Shown here: positions 8,613 through 17,411 of the stretch, in pieces | Layout of the letters: every line of letters begins with the position of its first letter | Numbering within the stretch: position 1 is the stretch's first letter | Assembly: GCA_902399975.1 (NCBI GenBank) | Contig: CABOHA010000001.1 | Coordinates: 707,397-771,396, forward strand | Origin: Coriobacteriaceae bacterium | GTDB taxonomy: Bacteria > Actinomycetota > Coriobacteriia > Coriobacteriales > Coriobacteriaceae | DNA length: 64,000 nt | Reading direction: 5' to 3' | Made by a program: the position numbers and the translations under genes | Notes under the pieces: model-generated | Told to the model about the DNA's origin: nothing | The model's input: the letters and a program-made list of their open reading frames with translations, nothing else | Database searches by the model: none

Positions 8613-9044
8613 ATGCTCATTTCTTCTAAGGGCCGCTATGCCCTCCGACTGATGATCTATATCGCAGCGCTTGGTGACGCCGAGGGCAAGATCGCCCTGC
8701 GCGAGGTCGCCGACCGCGAGCGTATCTCGCAAAAGTATCTGGAACAGCTTGTGCGTCCGCTTATGAAGGCAGGCCTGCTTAAGAGCGTGCGCGGCAAGGG
8801 TGGCGGCTACATGATGGCCAAGGACCCGGCCGAGGTGCGTGCTGGCGACATCCTGCGCGCCGTCGAGGGCAGCACGGCTCCGGTGGCGTGCGATGGTATC
8901 GACAACAGCTGCGCCCGCAGCGATCTCTGCTCGACCGTCAAATTCTGGCGTGGTCTGGACGACGTGATCGAAAAGTACGTCGACGGCGTGACGTTGGCCG
9001 ACCTGGCCGCCGTCCCCGAGATCAACTTTGACATTAAGCTGTAG
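8613..9044 (+). CDS. Rrf2-family transcriptional regulator with cluster-ligand-like cysteines
   Basis: A 143-residue winged-helix regulator. Residues 1-65 match the Rrf2 fold (SSKGRYALRLMIYIA, then ISQKYLEQLVRPLMKAGLLKSVRGKGGGY). Three cysteines at C93, C100 and C106 follow a C-x6-C-x5-C pattern in the place where IscR and related sensors hold an Fe-S cluster. The start at ATG 8613 follows GGGAGGG; upstream in-frame codons overlap the palindromes. Being divergent from sufCBDSU, it is the likely Fe-S or redox-responsive regulator of that operon. Calling it SufR or IscR specifically would go beyond the evidence. The MntA gene starts only 8 nt after its stop. Confidence 0.88.
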   Translation: MLISSKGRYALRLMIYIAALGDAEGKIALREVADRERISQKYLEQLVRPLMKAGLLKSVRGKGGGYMMAKDPAEVRAGDILRAVEGSTAPVACDGIDNSCARSDLCSTVKFWRGLDDVIEKYVDGVTLADLAAVPEINFDIKL

Positions 9045-9052
9045 GGCTGCAA

Positions 9053-9340
9053 ATGACATCTCTCGACAAGGTGTATAAGCAAATTGAAGTTTTTGCTCGG
9101 GAATGTGACGCCGAGAAGGTTGTGCTGTTTGGTTCCCGCGCTCGAGGTGACAACTTGCCTAAGAGCGATATTGACATCGCCGTAGCAGGTTGCCGGGATT
9201 TCGGCCGGTTGTCATATTTGATCGAGGAGCGTCTTGATACTCTTTTAGATGTAGATGTCGTCAATCTCGACGAGTCCTTATCGCGTCAATTGCTCGATGA
9301 AATTGCCAGGGATGGTGTGATTCTGTATGAAAAAATATGA
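9053..9340 (+). CDS. mntA: MntA-like minimal nucleotidyltransferase (antitoxin of a HEPN/MNT pair)
   Basis: A 95-residue minimal nucleotidyltransferase. The polymerase-beta-type signature GSRARGDNLPKSDIDIAV is clear, with G27-S28 and metal-binding D39 and D41. In characterised HEPN/MNT pairs this protein transfers AMP units onto the HEPN ribonuclease and neutralises it. The stop overlaps the start of the HEPN gene by 14 nt, which implies coupled translation. It begins just 8 nt after the Rrf2 gene and so may be co-transcribed with it. The symbol follows the generic name for the family. Confidence 0.82.
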   Translation: MTSLDKVYKQIEVFARECDAEKVVLFGSRARGDNLPKSDIDIAVAGCRDFGRLSYLIEERLDTLLDVDVVNLDESLSRQLLDEIARDGVILYEKI

Positions 9341-9746
9341 GAACTTTGTCAGCGCCTTGGCGAATCTTGAGGATGCGCCCAATCAGGATCTCAACAATGA
9401 TTTTGTTCAGAGTGGTTTGATTAATAAGTTCAATCTTCAATTTGAACTGAGCTGGAAGCTCCTTAAGCGTCTGCTCGAGTATGAGGGCGCCACGCTTGCC
9501 GCGTCGGGGTCTCCTCGTGCCATCTTGAAGGAGTCCTACCGATTCTACGACTTTATTGATGAGGCGGCCTGGCTAGATATGCTCAAAGACCGCAATACGA
9601 ACGTCCATATCTATGACAACAAGCTCGCTCAAGATTTGATTCAGCGCATCTTGAACGTATATATTCCCGCTTTTTGTCAGTTGAGGGACGGGCTGATGGA
9701 GCGATACGGCGAGCTTCTGATGGCGCCCGACGACCAGTTTGTTTAA
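9327..9746 (+). CDS. hepT: HepT-like HEPN-domain protein (toxin of a HEPN/MNT pair)
   Basis: A 139-residue all-helical protein of the HI0074/HEPN type (NKFNLQFELSWKLLKRLLEYEG, then SPRAILKESYRFYDFID). The RNase motif R-x4-H-x-Y is intact at R89, H94 and Y96 (DRNTNVHIY); the Tyr is the residue modified by the MNT partner in known systems. Together with the overlapping mntA gene it forms a type VII-like toxin-antitoxin module. Intact motifs in both proteins suggest a working pair. Confidence 0.82.
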   Translation: MKKYENFVSALANLEDAPNQDLNNDFVQSGLINKFNLQFELSWKLLKRLLEYEGATLAASGSPRAILKESYRFYDFIDEAAWLDMLKDRNTNVHIYDNKLAQDLIQRILNVYIPAFCQLRDGLMERYGELLMAPDDQFV

Positions 9747-9874
9747 TTCCTTAAGATTTCGCGGAGGGTTGTTGCCGTTTGCCGAGCGGTTGTTGTGCAA
9801 CAACGGGCGAGCTGCAATACTTAAATCTACCTTTGCAAACTGCACTTTAACTATACCAATGCAGGGAGGATCTT

Positions 9875-11647
9875 ATGCAGCCCAAGCATTCTGCGATTGT
9901 CGCGGGCCTGACGCTGGCGCTTTCGTTTGGCGCCGTTTCCGCGCCGGCACCCGCCGCTGCCGAGGAGCCCACGCCGGGCGTTGCCTCGAATGCGACCGAT
10001 ATCGATAAGGGTCTCTATACCCAGCAGTCCTTCTCGGGCGTGCTGAGGTCGGTCCAGGGCGTTTCGTTTGTTAACGTGACCACCGAGATGAAGTACTTTA
10101 CCAAGTACGAGAGCCATGGCAACTATAACCAGGGCTTTTCGTATGGCGACGGCTATAACGCGCTGGGCTATTACCAGTTCGACCGTCGATGGTCGCTCAT
10201 TCCGTTTATGAAGCAGGCCTACAACTACAACCCCGAAAAATACAGCATGCTCAAGGATGCGATTGATCGCGGCAGCGAGATCTCCAACGCGAGCAATGCC
10301 ATGTACGAGAACGGCCAGCTCACCGAGCTGGGCCATATCGCGCAAGATGCCTTCCAAGGTGCGTACAACACCGATCCTGTTGAGTTCTCAGCACTTCAAG
10401 ATGCCTATGCGTACAACTCGTACTATGCGGTGACCGAGGCGTGGCTCAAGAGTGGCTTGGGCATTGATGTTTCGGGCCGCGCCGATTGCGTTAAGGGCAT
10501 GGTGTGGAGTATCACCAACATGTGCGGCACCGGTGGTTGCAGGGACTTCTTCCGCTGGGCAAACCTTTCTAACAGTATGACCGACCGCGAGTTTGTGACG
10601 GCGCTCTCCAACAGCGTGGTCAATAACGTGGCGACCAAGTATTCGAGCCAGCCCCAGTATCATGAGGGCTGGAAGAATCGTTATAAGAATGAGCTGAAGG
10701 ACTGCTTGGTTTATATCGCTGAGGACGAGGCTGCCGCCGCGACGCCCGTGCAGCCCGAGCCCTCGCCGGCGCCCTCGCCGACGCCTGATTCGAATGACGA
10801 CTCGAGTGACGATGCCAATGATGACAGGATGGATGCGCCCTCGACCGATGCTGACGGTAATGGCTCTGCTGGTGGCACTACCAACGACGGCTCTACCTCG
10901 AACGGCTCCGATTCGAACGGCTCTGCTGCGGGCGATTCGTCTTCAAGCTCTGCCGGCAATACGGACAGCGCCGCTTCTGGTTCGACCGACGCTGACACCT
11001 CTAACTCATCCACCGGCTCGAGCGATTCGTCCGCTGACACCGACTCTAACAAAGGCTCTGGCTCTGCCGCAACCCCTGATTCCGATGTTTCCAAGGACAA
11101 CTCGAATAAGGCACCGGACGCTCCCGTTGCTTCGCCGGACAAGAAGCCTTCTTTCTCCGTGCAGCTTGGTTCTACGCTGGGCTCTTCGCTGATGGCTGGT
11201 GTCAATAACGGCTCGACCCAGAACAAGGACAACTCTGATCAGGTTTCCACGGAAAAGACCGAGTCCGATAAGGGTTCTAGCTCTGATGAGAAGGGCGACA
11301 AGTCCGCTCAGGAGAAGGACGATGGCAAGAAGTCTGAATCTGAGGCGAAGGACGAGAACAAGGACAAGACCGAGGACGGAAAGCAGCAGGGCGAGGACAG
11401 CGGTAAGGGCAGCACCGACAACCAGGTCCAGGAGCAAAATGACTCCAAAACGGTGACCACCACGACCACGACGACTACAACGACCAAGTCCTCGGGCGGC
11501 AACATGCCCAAGACGGGCGATCTGATTGTGATGGCGAGCCTTGCCAGTGCAAGCTTGGCCACGCTGGGTGCCACGTCTATCGTAAGTGGTAAGCATAAGC
11601 TCGATCAGCAGAAGAAAACTTCTGGGGAGGACGGTTCGGAGGAGTAA
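9875..11647 (+). CDS. Sortase-anchored surface protein with putative lysozyme-like N-terminal domain
   Basis: A 590-residue protein preceded by a strong GGGAGGATCTT leader. Residues 1-29 form a signal peptide (SFGAVSAPAPAAAEE). Residues about 60-285 form a compact domain with TKYESHGNYNQGFSYG and NALGYYQFDRRWSL; a Glu followed by a Gly/Asn-Tyr stretch and YYQFD resembles lysozyme-like or chitosanase-like muralytic domains, but I cannot name the family. Residues about 290-540 are low-complexity, Ser/Asp/Gly-rich then Lys/Glu-rich, a wall-spanning linker ending in a run of Thr. MPKTG at 544-548, a hydrophobic segment and a short charged tail form an LPXTG-type sorting signal. It is therefore probably covalently attached to peptidoglycan. 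Monocistronic, with a strong terminator after it. Confidence 0.75.
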   Translation: MQPKHSAIVAGLTLALSFGAVSAPAPAAAEEPTPGVASNATDIDKGLYTQQSFSGVLRSVQGVSFVNVTTEMKYFTKYESHGNYNQGFSYGDGYNALGYYQFDRRWSLIPFMKQAYNYNPEKYSMLKDAIDRGSEISNASNAMYENGQLTELGHIAQDAFQGAYNTDPVEFSALQDAYAYNSYYAVTEAWLKSGLGIDVSGRADCVKGMVWSITNMCGTGGCRDFFRWANLSNSMTDREFVTALSNSVVNNVATKYSSQPQYHEGWKNRYKNELKDCLVYIAEDEAAAATPVQPEPSPAPSPTPDSNDDSSDDANDDRMDAPSTDADGNGSAGGTTNDGSTSNGSDSNGSAAGDSSSSSAGNTDSAASGSTDADTSNSSTGSSDSSADTDSNKGSGSAATPDSDVSKDNSNKAPDAPVASPDKKPSFSVQLGSTLGSSLMAGVNNGSTQNKDNSDQVSTEKTESDKGSSSDEKGDKSAQEKDDGKKSESEAKDENKDKTEDGKQQGEDSGKGSTDNQVQEQNDSKTVTTTTTTTTTTKSSGGNMPKTGDLIVMASLASASLATLGATSIVSGKHKLDQQKKTSGEDGSEE

Positions 11648-11678
11648 TCTTCCAGATCGTTTTCTATAAGAGTTTGGG

Positions 11679-11715
11679 ACGGGGTCCGGTGCGGCGGCAT
11701 CGGACCCCGTTTTTG
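11679..11715 (+). terminator. Rho-independent terminator after the surface-protein gene
   Basis: A perfect 10-bp stem, ACGGGGTCCG (11679-11688) with CGGACCCCGT (11701-11710), has a 12-nt loop and is followed by TTTTG. It lies about 30 bases after the surface-protein stop codon. Confidence 0.9.
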
Positions 11716-11847
11716 TTGTGCAACGATTTGTTATGCCCCCTCGGGGGCATGTTGCTACCGTTGCCCGAAACGTTTACATGTCGATATTGTTGCGCTCTAC
11801 CCGCTCGTTACAATGGGCATCGTGCTGCGTTAGAGGGAGAACTTACG

Positions 11848-13647
11848 GTGTCTGAACAGGCGAATTATGGTGTTGCTCATGCGTTTGGTGCACGGTTGCT
11901 CAATCATGCGGGTAACGCAGCTCTGCCGGTTGATATACACGACTTTTCCGATGCAATCAATCGGTGTTTACTCGTCGATAAGACTATGTTTATTGCCGAT
12001 ATATTGGACAGCGAAGCACCTGTTGCGCTTTGCTGTCGGCCCAAGGGTTTTGGCAAGAGCATGAATCTATCGATGCTCAAATGCTATTTGGAACGACCTG
12101 ATCACCGGCGGCCGGATCGAAGCCCGTTCGTCGGCACTCAGATTTGGCAGGCGGGTGGCGGTCGCTATCGTGATGAGTACGCGTGTTATCCGGTCATCAT
12201 GCTCGACTTTACAGCTGCCGCTTCGAGGTGCGGCGCTGATGCTGCTGCGGCTATTCGCAGCGCTGTCGTGCACGAGTGCGCCCGATTGCTTCCGCTGCTT
12301 GCCGCGCCTGATCTGTCAAGACGTGAGGTTCGTCTTATCGAGAGGACGGCGCGTGGGGTGGCCAGCGATAAGGAGATCGATGCGGCGCTTGGCGTGCTTA
12401 TTAAGCTGCTCCGGACAGCTTTCGATGAGCAGGTTGTTTTCCTGATAGACGACTACGACGCGGTATGTCCAAAGCGTTTGGACGCTCAGGACGACGGTGG
12501 CGTGGATTCCCCAGAGCCGCTCATCCGAATGTTGTTCGACACCATTGCCGACGCCGGCGACTCGTTGCGATTGACGTGTCTTATGGGCGAGTGCCCCGGT
12601 CCTGCCGCGCTTGCGTTGTCCCAGCGTGGGGTTTCCTATCGGTCGGCGACGCCGCTGTCGAGTTGGTGTGATCGATGGTTCGGTTTTTCGGACGACGAAG
12701 TCCGGGTGCTGTTAGATCGCATCGGGCGCAACGGCTGTCTGGATGACGCGCGTGAGTGGCTCGAGGGCTATCTGTTTGGTGGTTTTTATTGCTCGAGCCC
12801 GGAGCGTGTGGTGGACTACGCACATCGCGGTTGCGTCGCTCCTGTTCGGGCAGATCTGTATGGTTACGCCGACCGTCTGAGCGCATGCATCGGTGACTGG
12901 AACCTCATACGCTTGTCCACATTGTTCGATTTGCTTGAGCCGCATGGGTTTATTGAGGCGCCAATACATGTGCATGCCGAGGAGGCCGATGCCGCCAAGC
13001 CCGAAGATATCTGGACTGCGCTGTATCTGTCTGGATTCCTTACGACGGACATGACGGGGCATTCGGAGGACGGCGCGTGCCTTCGTTCCCTGCGTCTGCC
13101 TAACAACGAAGTGCGTCAGGTACTCCGTCTTGTAATTCTGGAATGGTTTGAGTGCTCCGTTGAGGACGTTGGAGCTATCGACTCGTTCCATGACGGGCTA
13201 TGTCGAGGAGACGAGGACGCTGTAAAGCAGGCTTTGAGCTGTGCTATCGGCGATCTAGGCATCGATGTGGGCCAATCAGATATGCCGACATCCTATCATC
13301 TGGCGCTGCAGGGGCTCTGCTTTGGCTTGCCGGGCTATGCCAATCCTGCTTCGAGGCGAAAGTGTGGCGCGGGTCGCTGGGACATCCAGGTTTTTCCTAC
13401 GGGCACTGTGTTCGACGTAGCAGATACGATTGGCATGCTGGACGAGCGCCCGCTGATAACGATTAACTTGATGTACGACCCTGGCGTCGATGCCCTGGGC
13501 CTGGAACTGTTGGCGGTTCAGGCGCTGCTCGAAATCGAGCGCAACGGCATCGATGATATTCGCGTGCCACGCCCCGCCGTCGGGCGCATGCGTTGGGGCT
13601 TTGGCTTTGACGGGCAGCGTGTGTCCGTGGTGTGCCAGCGGTTATAG
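11848..13647 (+). CDS. AAA-ATPase-like / PD-(D/E)XK-family protein, nuclease part degenerate
   Basis: A 599-residue protein of the widespread AAA-ATPase_like plus PDDEXK_9 architecture. The N-terminus has LPVDIHDFSDAINRCLLVDKT, then a P-loop, RPKGFGKSMNLSML (64-77), and a Walker B-like VVFLIDDYDAV, where the usual family form is LIDEYD. Towards the C-terminus YHLALQGLCFGL and GAGRWDIQVFP match the nuclease-domain core, but the strand that normally reads like IIEFKV here reads PLITINLMYDPG, so the Glu-x-Lys pair appears lost. The GTG start at 11848 follows AGAGGGAGA; an in-frame extension upstream would overlap the terminator. Biological role of the family is unclear. Confidence 0.75.
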   Translation: MSEQANYGVAHAFGARLLNHAGNAALPVDIHDFSDAINRCLLVDKTMFIADILDSEAPVALCCRPKGFGKSMNLSMLKCYLERPDHRRPDRSPFVGTQIWQAGGGRYRDEYACYPVIMLDFTAAASRCGADAAAAIRSAVVHECARLLPLLAAPDLSRREVRLIERTARGVASDKEIDAALGVLIKLLRTAFDEQVVFLIDDYDAVCPKRLDAQDDGGVDSPEPLIRMLFDTIADAGDSLRLTCLMGECPGPAALALSQRGVSYRSATPLSSWCDRWFGFSDDEVRVLLDRIGRNGCLDDAREWLEGYLFGGFYCSSPERVVDYAHRGCVAPVRADLYGYADRLSACIGDWNLIRLSTLFDLLEPHGFIEAPIHVHAEEADAAKPEDIWTALYLSGFLTTDMTGHSEDGACLRSLRLPNNEVRQVLRLVILEWFECSVEDVGAIDSFHDGLCRGDEDAVKQALSCAIGDLGIDVGQSDMPTSYHLALQGLCFGLPGYANPASRRKCGAGRWDIQVFPTGTVFDVADTIGMLDERPLITINLMYDPGVDALGLELLAVQALLEIERNGIDDIRVPRPAVGRMRWGFGFDGQRVSVVCQRL

Positions 13648-13667
13648 GGGATGGCGAAAGCCCTTTA

Positions 13668-14687
13668 CTACTCCGCGTCCTTCAGGGGCGGCATGGGCTT
13701 CCAGTTGGGGTCCTTGACGATTTTGCGGGCGTCCTTCATGCCACGGCGCAGCGCCGGAATGCCGGTCTTAAAGCACTTGTCAACGGCGGCCAGACGAATG
13801 AACTCCTTGAAGAAGGTCGCGGCGTTGCCCAGACGGAACAGCATGGGGTGATAGTCGCCATAGATCTGCATGTAGCGGGCCAGATAACCGCGGTTGCGCA
13901 TGATGTAGTAGCGGTTGGTGTCGCTCGTGGAGTTGAGCTGGCGCTTGCCGGCGATGTCCCAGTTGGAGACGGCGCGGGCGCGCTTGAGCACCACGTCGGC
14001 AACAACGGCGGCGGGGAAGTGCTGGCTGGCCACGTAGCCATAGCAGGCATCGTCGCCGTAGATGAAGAAGCGCGCATCGGGCAGGCCGATCTTGTCGACC
14101 ACGCGGCGCGAGAACATGCCGCCTTCAAAGCACAGCTGGTTCATGGCGCGGTAGCCCTCGGGTCCCAGGTCCCACTTGGCGACAGGGTTGGGAATGCCGA
14201 GCGAAAGGATGAGTTGGTACTGCCAAAAGAAGGCGCCGCCGTCAAAGTCCAAGCGCGAACCCTGGATAACATCGTAGCGGTCGGTCCACTTGGCCAAGCG
14301 CTCGATGCCTTCGGGGATGACGAGCACGTCGTCGTCCATCACCCAGAACCACTGGGCGCCCAGGTCGTAGGCGCATTTAGTGCCGGCTGAGAAGCCGCCC
14401 GCACCGCCGCCGTTTTCGAGCTGCGGGGCGTAGATGACACGGTCGGTGCCGCCCTGTGCGTCGGGCTGCTCGGTGTCGATGCCCCACAGGTTGGCCAGGC
14501 GCTCGTTGAATGCGGTGCACATGGCCTCGGTCTCGCGCGAATTCTCGTTATCGACGATCACGATGCGCCAGGGCGCTGCCGTAAGCTCGGTCATGGAGTC
14601 GAACAAGTTGGCCAGGAGTTCCTGGCGCTTGTACGTAACGACGACAATGGCGAGCTTATCGATGGGAGCGGGAAGGGTTGAAGTCAT
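13668..14687 (-). CDS. GT2 glycosyltransferase, GlfT1-like galactofuranosyl/rhamnosyl type
   Basis: A 339-residue GT-A enzyme. The nucleotide-sugar core is visible as LAIVVVTYKRQELLANLFDSM (strand 1), NGGGAGGFSAGTKCAYDLG, and the DxD-type WFWVMDDDV. An acceptor-side FIYGDDACYGYVA follows, then a C-terminal RNRGYLARYMQIYGDYHP. The GGGAGGF plus MDDD combination is shared with the GlfT1/GlfT2 and related rhamnosyltransferase groups, and glf plus further Galf transferases occur in this window, so UDP-Galf is a plausible donor. The ATG at 14687 is preferred; AAGGATATT lies upstream at a somewhat long distance. It ends with the tail DPNWKPMPPLKDAE. Confidence 0.75.
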   Translation of the reverse strand: MTSTLPAPIDKLAIVVVTYKRQELLANLFDSMTELTAAPWRIVIVDNENSRETEAMCTAFNERLANLWGIDTEQPDAQGGTDRVIYAPQLENGGGAGGFSAGTKCAYDLGAQWFWVMDDDVLVIPEGIERLAKWTDRYDVIQGSRLDFDGGAFFWQYQLILSLGIPNPVAKWDLGPEGYRAMNQLCFEGGMFSRRVVDKIGLPDARFFIYGDDACYGYVASQHFPAAVVADVVLKRARAVSNWDIAGKRQLNSTSDTNRYYIMRNRGYLARYMQIYGDYHPMLFRLGNAATFFKEFIRLAAVDKCFKTGIPALRRGMKDARKIVKDPNWKPMPPLKDAE

Positions 14688-14740
14688 GAACGAGAATATC
14701 CTTTCGCGTGGGCAGCGTATCGGCCCTGCGGAATTAACAA

Positions 14741-14758
14741 CGTGTCCCATGGGACACG
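14741..14758. promoter_or_regulatory. Perfect 18-bp palindrome in a divergent intergenic region
   Basis: The sequence CGTGTCCCATGGGACACG is a perfect 18-bp palindrome with no spacer, about 55 bases upstream of the GT2 start and 167 bases before the membrane-protein start. Such uninterrupted palindromes fit a dimeric repressor or activator site better than a transcript hairpin. The cognate factor is unknown. Confidence 0.4.
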
Positions 14759-14924
14759 ACTATTGTAAGCGTAGGCGGGCGCCCGCGGGTAATGTTCCGC
14801 TAATCACCAAGAACGTTTGCTACAAGCCTGGTTGACGTGTGGGCGTAGCGAGATTGCATGCGCGCATTGTGGTATTACATAGGTGCCGATTCCTGTGGAC
14901 GCAATCTTTCTGTTTGGATGACCC

Positions 14925-16265
14925 GTGAATAAAACTCGTTTAACCTCCTTTGCCGATAGCCTCCCCATCAAGGCCATGTTGCTGTTTTTGGTTCTTCAGG
15001 TCGCATTTGTCTTGAGCAATACGGTGGCAAATTGTCTTCCGCGGTCCGTTATCGAGTCGCATGCGCAGGGTTCGGAGTCCTCGGCTCTGTTGTCTGACAT
15101 GTATGTCTACGACCACCGTGTTGCAGCTGGTCCTGTTTGCTTTGATAACAATCGCTTTATCATTGAAGTCACACAGCAAAAGGACCAAGGTTCTCCGTTT
15201 AAGACGATGACTGTTGCCGAGATTGATGACGTTACGAAAGCCGGCGGGATTACGCATCAGCAGTACTACCGGTATTGGCATGGATGGCAGCTACTTACGA
15301 ATGTCTGCCTGTATATTGGCGGTATCGATGTGGTCGTGGTGCCTGCGGCTGCTCTGGCGATTGTCGGCTCCGCTTGCGCTTACGTTGCCTTGCGGAAGCG
15401 GTTTTCAAAGCCAGTGACGTTGGGTTTCCTTGTAATCCTGTTGTTCTCGACCAATCTGTTTTTCAATTTTATCGGTGATCTACTGCTGTGCATCTCGTTC
15501 TTTGTGGCGCTCATCATGATGTCTTGTATGAGCCTTCGTTTGGAATCGGCTCCGAACGCACGGGCTTTTACAAGCCGCCTCGTCCTTTGGTCGATATCGA
15601 CGGGCGCCGTGTTTTCGTTTCTTGACTTTTTAACGATTCCTGCCGCAGTTGTCGCCCTGCATTGCTTTTTCGCCTTCATTGCGCTCCCCGAGGGTGAGCG
15701 CCCCAAGCGCTGCGTCGTCACGATGATGCAGGCGCTCTTTGGGTTTGGGCTTTCGTTTGTGTTTACCTGGGCGATGAAATGGGTTGTCGCGGCATTTGTA
15801 CTGGGTTGGAACGAGGTCTTTTCGAACGTTCTGGGCGAGATGGGCCTTTGGTCTGCGCATGGGGCTTCGTCACTGTTGCCCCAAGCTGACTGGCCTCAGA
15901 TTTTGAAGGAGTTTTATTGCATGAGCCCGCAGCTGTTCGCCATTTGCTCAACTGCTGGTTATGCGATGATCTCGAACGTCGTTTGTCTTGTTTCGTTTGC
16001 TGCCGTATTGGTGATCTGGATTGCCGTATTCGTATGCTCAATACGGGGTGGCGCGCAAGACGGTCGCCGTCATAAGGTGTTGATCCAGTCGCTGCTCATG
16101 GTACTGCCTCTGGTGGTTGTTCTGGGTTATTTCGTTGTTATGCATGACCATGCGATCGTTCATATTCCGGTATTTGGCTGCAAGAACTGGGCGATTGTCT
16201 TTGCGATTCTATTTGTTTCGGGTGTAAGTGCACTTCGTGGCTTGCGGAGTCGGAAGGCCGCCTAG
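14925..16265 (+). CDS. Polytopic membrane protein of unknown function
   Basis: A 446-residue protein with about ten hydrophobic segments (first near residues 15-35) and a roughly 80-residue loop after the first helix containing YDHRVAAGPVCFDNN and THQQYYRYWHGW. The general layout, a large first extracytoplasmic loop with repeated helices after it, recalls GT-C glycosyltransferases or O-antigen membrane proteins, but I do not recognise a diagnostic motif. The start is the GTG at 14925, with only a weak upstream GGATG. It converges with, and overlaps by 4 nt, the acyltransferase gene on the other strand. A role in surface-glycan modification is context inference only. Confidence 0.6.
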   Translation: MNKTRLTSFADSLPIKAMLLFLVLQVAFVLSNTVANCLPRSVIESHAQGSESSALLSDMYVYDHRVAAGPVCFDNNRFIIEVTQQKDQGSPFKTMTVAEIDDVTKAGGITHQQYYRYWHGWQLLTNVCLYIGGIDVVVVPAAALAIVGSACAYVALRKRFSKPVTLGFLVILLFSTNLFFNFIGDLLLCISFFVALIMMSCMSLRLESAPNARAFTSRLVLWSISTGAVFSFLDFLTIPAAVVALHCFFAFIALPEGERPKRCVVTMMQALFGFGLSFVFTWAMKWVVAAFVLGWNEVFSNVLGEMGLWSAHGASSLLPQADWPQILKEFYCMSPQLFAICSTAGYAMISNVVCLVSFAAVLVIWIAVFVCSIRGGAQDGRRHKVLIQSLLMVLPLVVVLGYFVVMHDHAIVHIPVFGCKNWAIVFAILFVSGVSALRGLRSRKAA

Positions 16266-17407
16266 CTGCTCATGCGGGCCTTGATGGCCTCGACTACGGC
16301 TCTGCGTACGATATCCATGAGGAGCAGGGCAAGCGCGAGGCAAAGGCTCATAAGGATTCCGAGCAAAATGGCGCCGGCTGGATGAGGCTCTCCCGTTTGG
16401 ATGCCTGTCGCCATGGTGTAGATTGCTTTGTCAAAGATGGGTCGCCAGACATTGCAGGTAAACGACTGTACGGCGTAGAAAGCGAGCGTTCCTGCGGCGA
16501 GGGACATGATTGTCTTGTCTGCAGCTGAGACTTCGTGGCGCGGCTGATGGAGCGCTGCGGCGGCAACGGATGCGGCGGCCAAGATAAAGGATATGACGGA
16601 AGTGGACTTGTAGGAGAGCTTCCAGAGCGCGTCGTATTGGCTGTTTGCCGATAGCAGAAGCTCGAGCGCGATGGTGACGGCAACGAGTCCGATGAGTGCG
16701 ATCTTGGATTTTTGAGCGCCGGATGCGTTGCCGTGGCATTCGAGGACAAAGCGCATTTCTCCGGCTGCAATAAACGCGACCAGGTAAGTAACGGCGCTCA
16801 TGAGCTTGTGCCACAAAACGATGCCGGCCGCTTTGTTTGCCGTCGCCGCGATGTAGCAGTTGATTCCAAATGTTGTGAGCACGAGGAGTGCTACGACAAA
16901 CGGGGCCCTTATGCTGCCGATTTGCTGTCGTAACAACGCAATAACCGGGACGAGTAATACAGATGCCGCGTAGACCCAGATAAACTCGATGCCCAGCGTA
17001 AGCCAGCCAATCTCGTGCAGTGAGATTTCGGGCAGGGGATAGACGTACATCGAGACAAACAGACAAGCTGCGCAATAAAAGAGCGTGGGCAAGACGATCT
17101 TCTTGAGGCGCTCAAGTGATTTGAGCGTGAGGCCCCGCGCGGACGAACCGTTTTGGAGGGCGCGTACCGCCGAGGGAATAAGGAAGTACCCCGAGATCAT
17201 AAAAAAGATCTCGTTGGCCCAACAGCCCAGCAGGTTAATGAATCCCGGTAGTCCCGAATAGGGGAAAGCCGCAAGCGATGCGTATTCCGGCACGCCGGTG
17301 CAGACGGCTTGGAAGGTCCATTGAAACGTGTGGAATATCGCAATCCCGGCGACCGCGACCAAGCGCAGCGCCTCGATGGAGGTATTTCTGCTTGCTTTGC
17401 TGCCCAT
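16262..17407 (-). CDS. Acyltransferase family 3 membrane protein
   Basis: A 381-residue integral membrane protein with about ten transmembrane segments and the acyltransferase-3 start (SIEALRLVAVAGIAIFHTFQW), in which the early His is the conserved catalytic residue. FINLLGCWANEIFFMISGYFLI matches the family's second block. These enzymes add acyl groups, often O-acetyl, to surface sugars. The ATG at 17407 (MGSKASRNTS) lies 4 nt after the stop of the upstream glycosyltransferase, so the two are an operon; a longer start at 17443 would overlap that gene. Substrate unknown. Confidence 0.8.
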   Translation of the reverse strand: MGSKASRNTSIEALRLVAVAGIAIFHTFQWTFQAVCTGVPEYASLAAFPYSGLPGFINLLGCWANEIFFMISGYFLIPSAVRALQNGSSARGLTLKSLERLKKIVLPTLFYCAACLFVSMYVYPLPEISLHEIGWLTLGIEFIWVYAASVLLVPVIALLRQQIGSIRAPFVVALLVLTTFGINCYIAATANKAAGIVLWHKLMSAVTYLVAFIAAGEMRFVLECHGNASGAQKSKIALIGLVAVTIALELLLSANSQYDALWKLSYKSTSVISFILAAASVAAAALHQPRHEVSAADKTIMSLAAGTLAFYAVQSFTCNVWRPIFDKAIYTMATGIQTGEPHPAGAILLGILMSLCLALALLLMDIVRRAVVEAIKARMSS

Positions 17408-17411
17408 CAGG

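Noticed and set aside
10780..11480. Repetitive Ser/Asp/Thr sequence as a mobile or CRISPR-like repeat
   Set aside because: It is in-frame low-complexity linker of a wall protein; there are no regular spacers or repeats.
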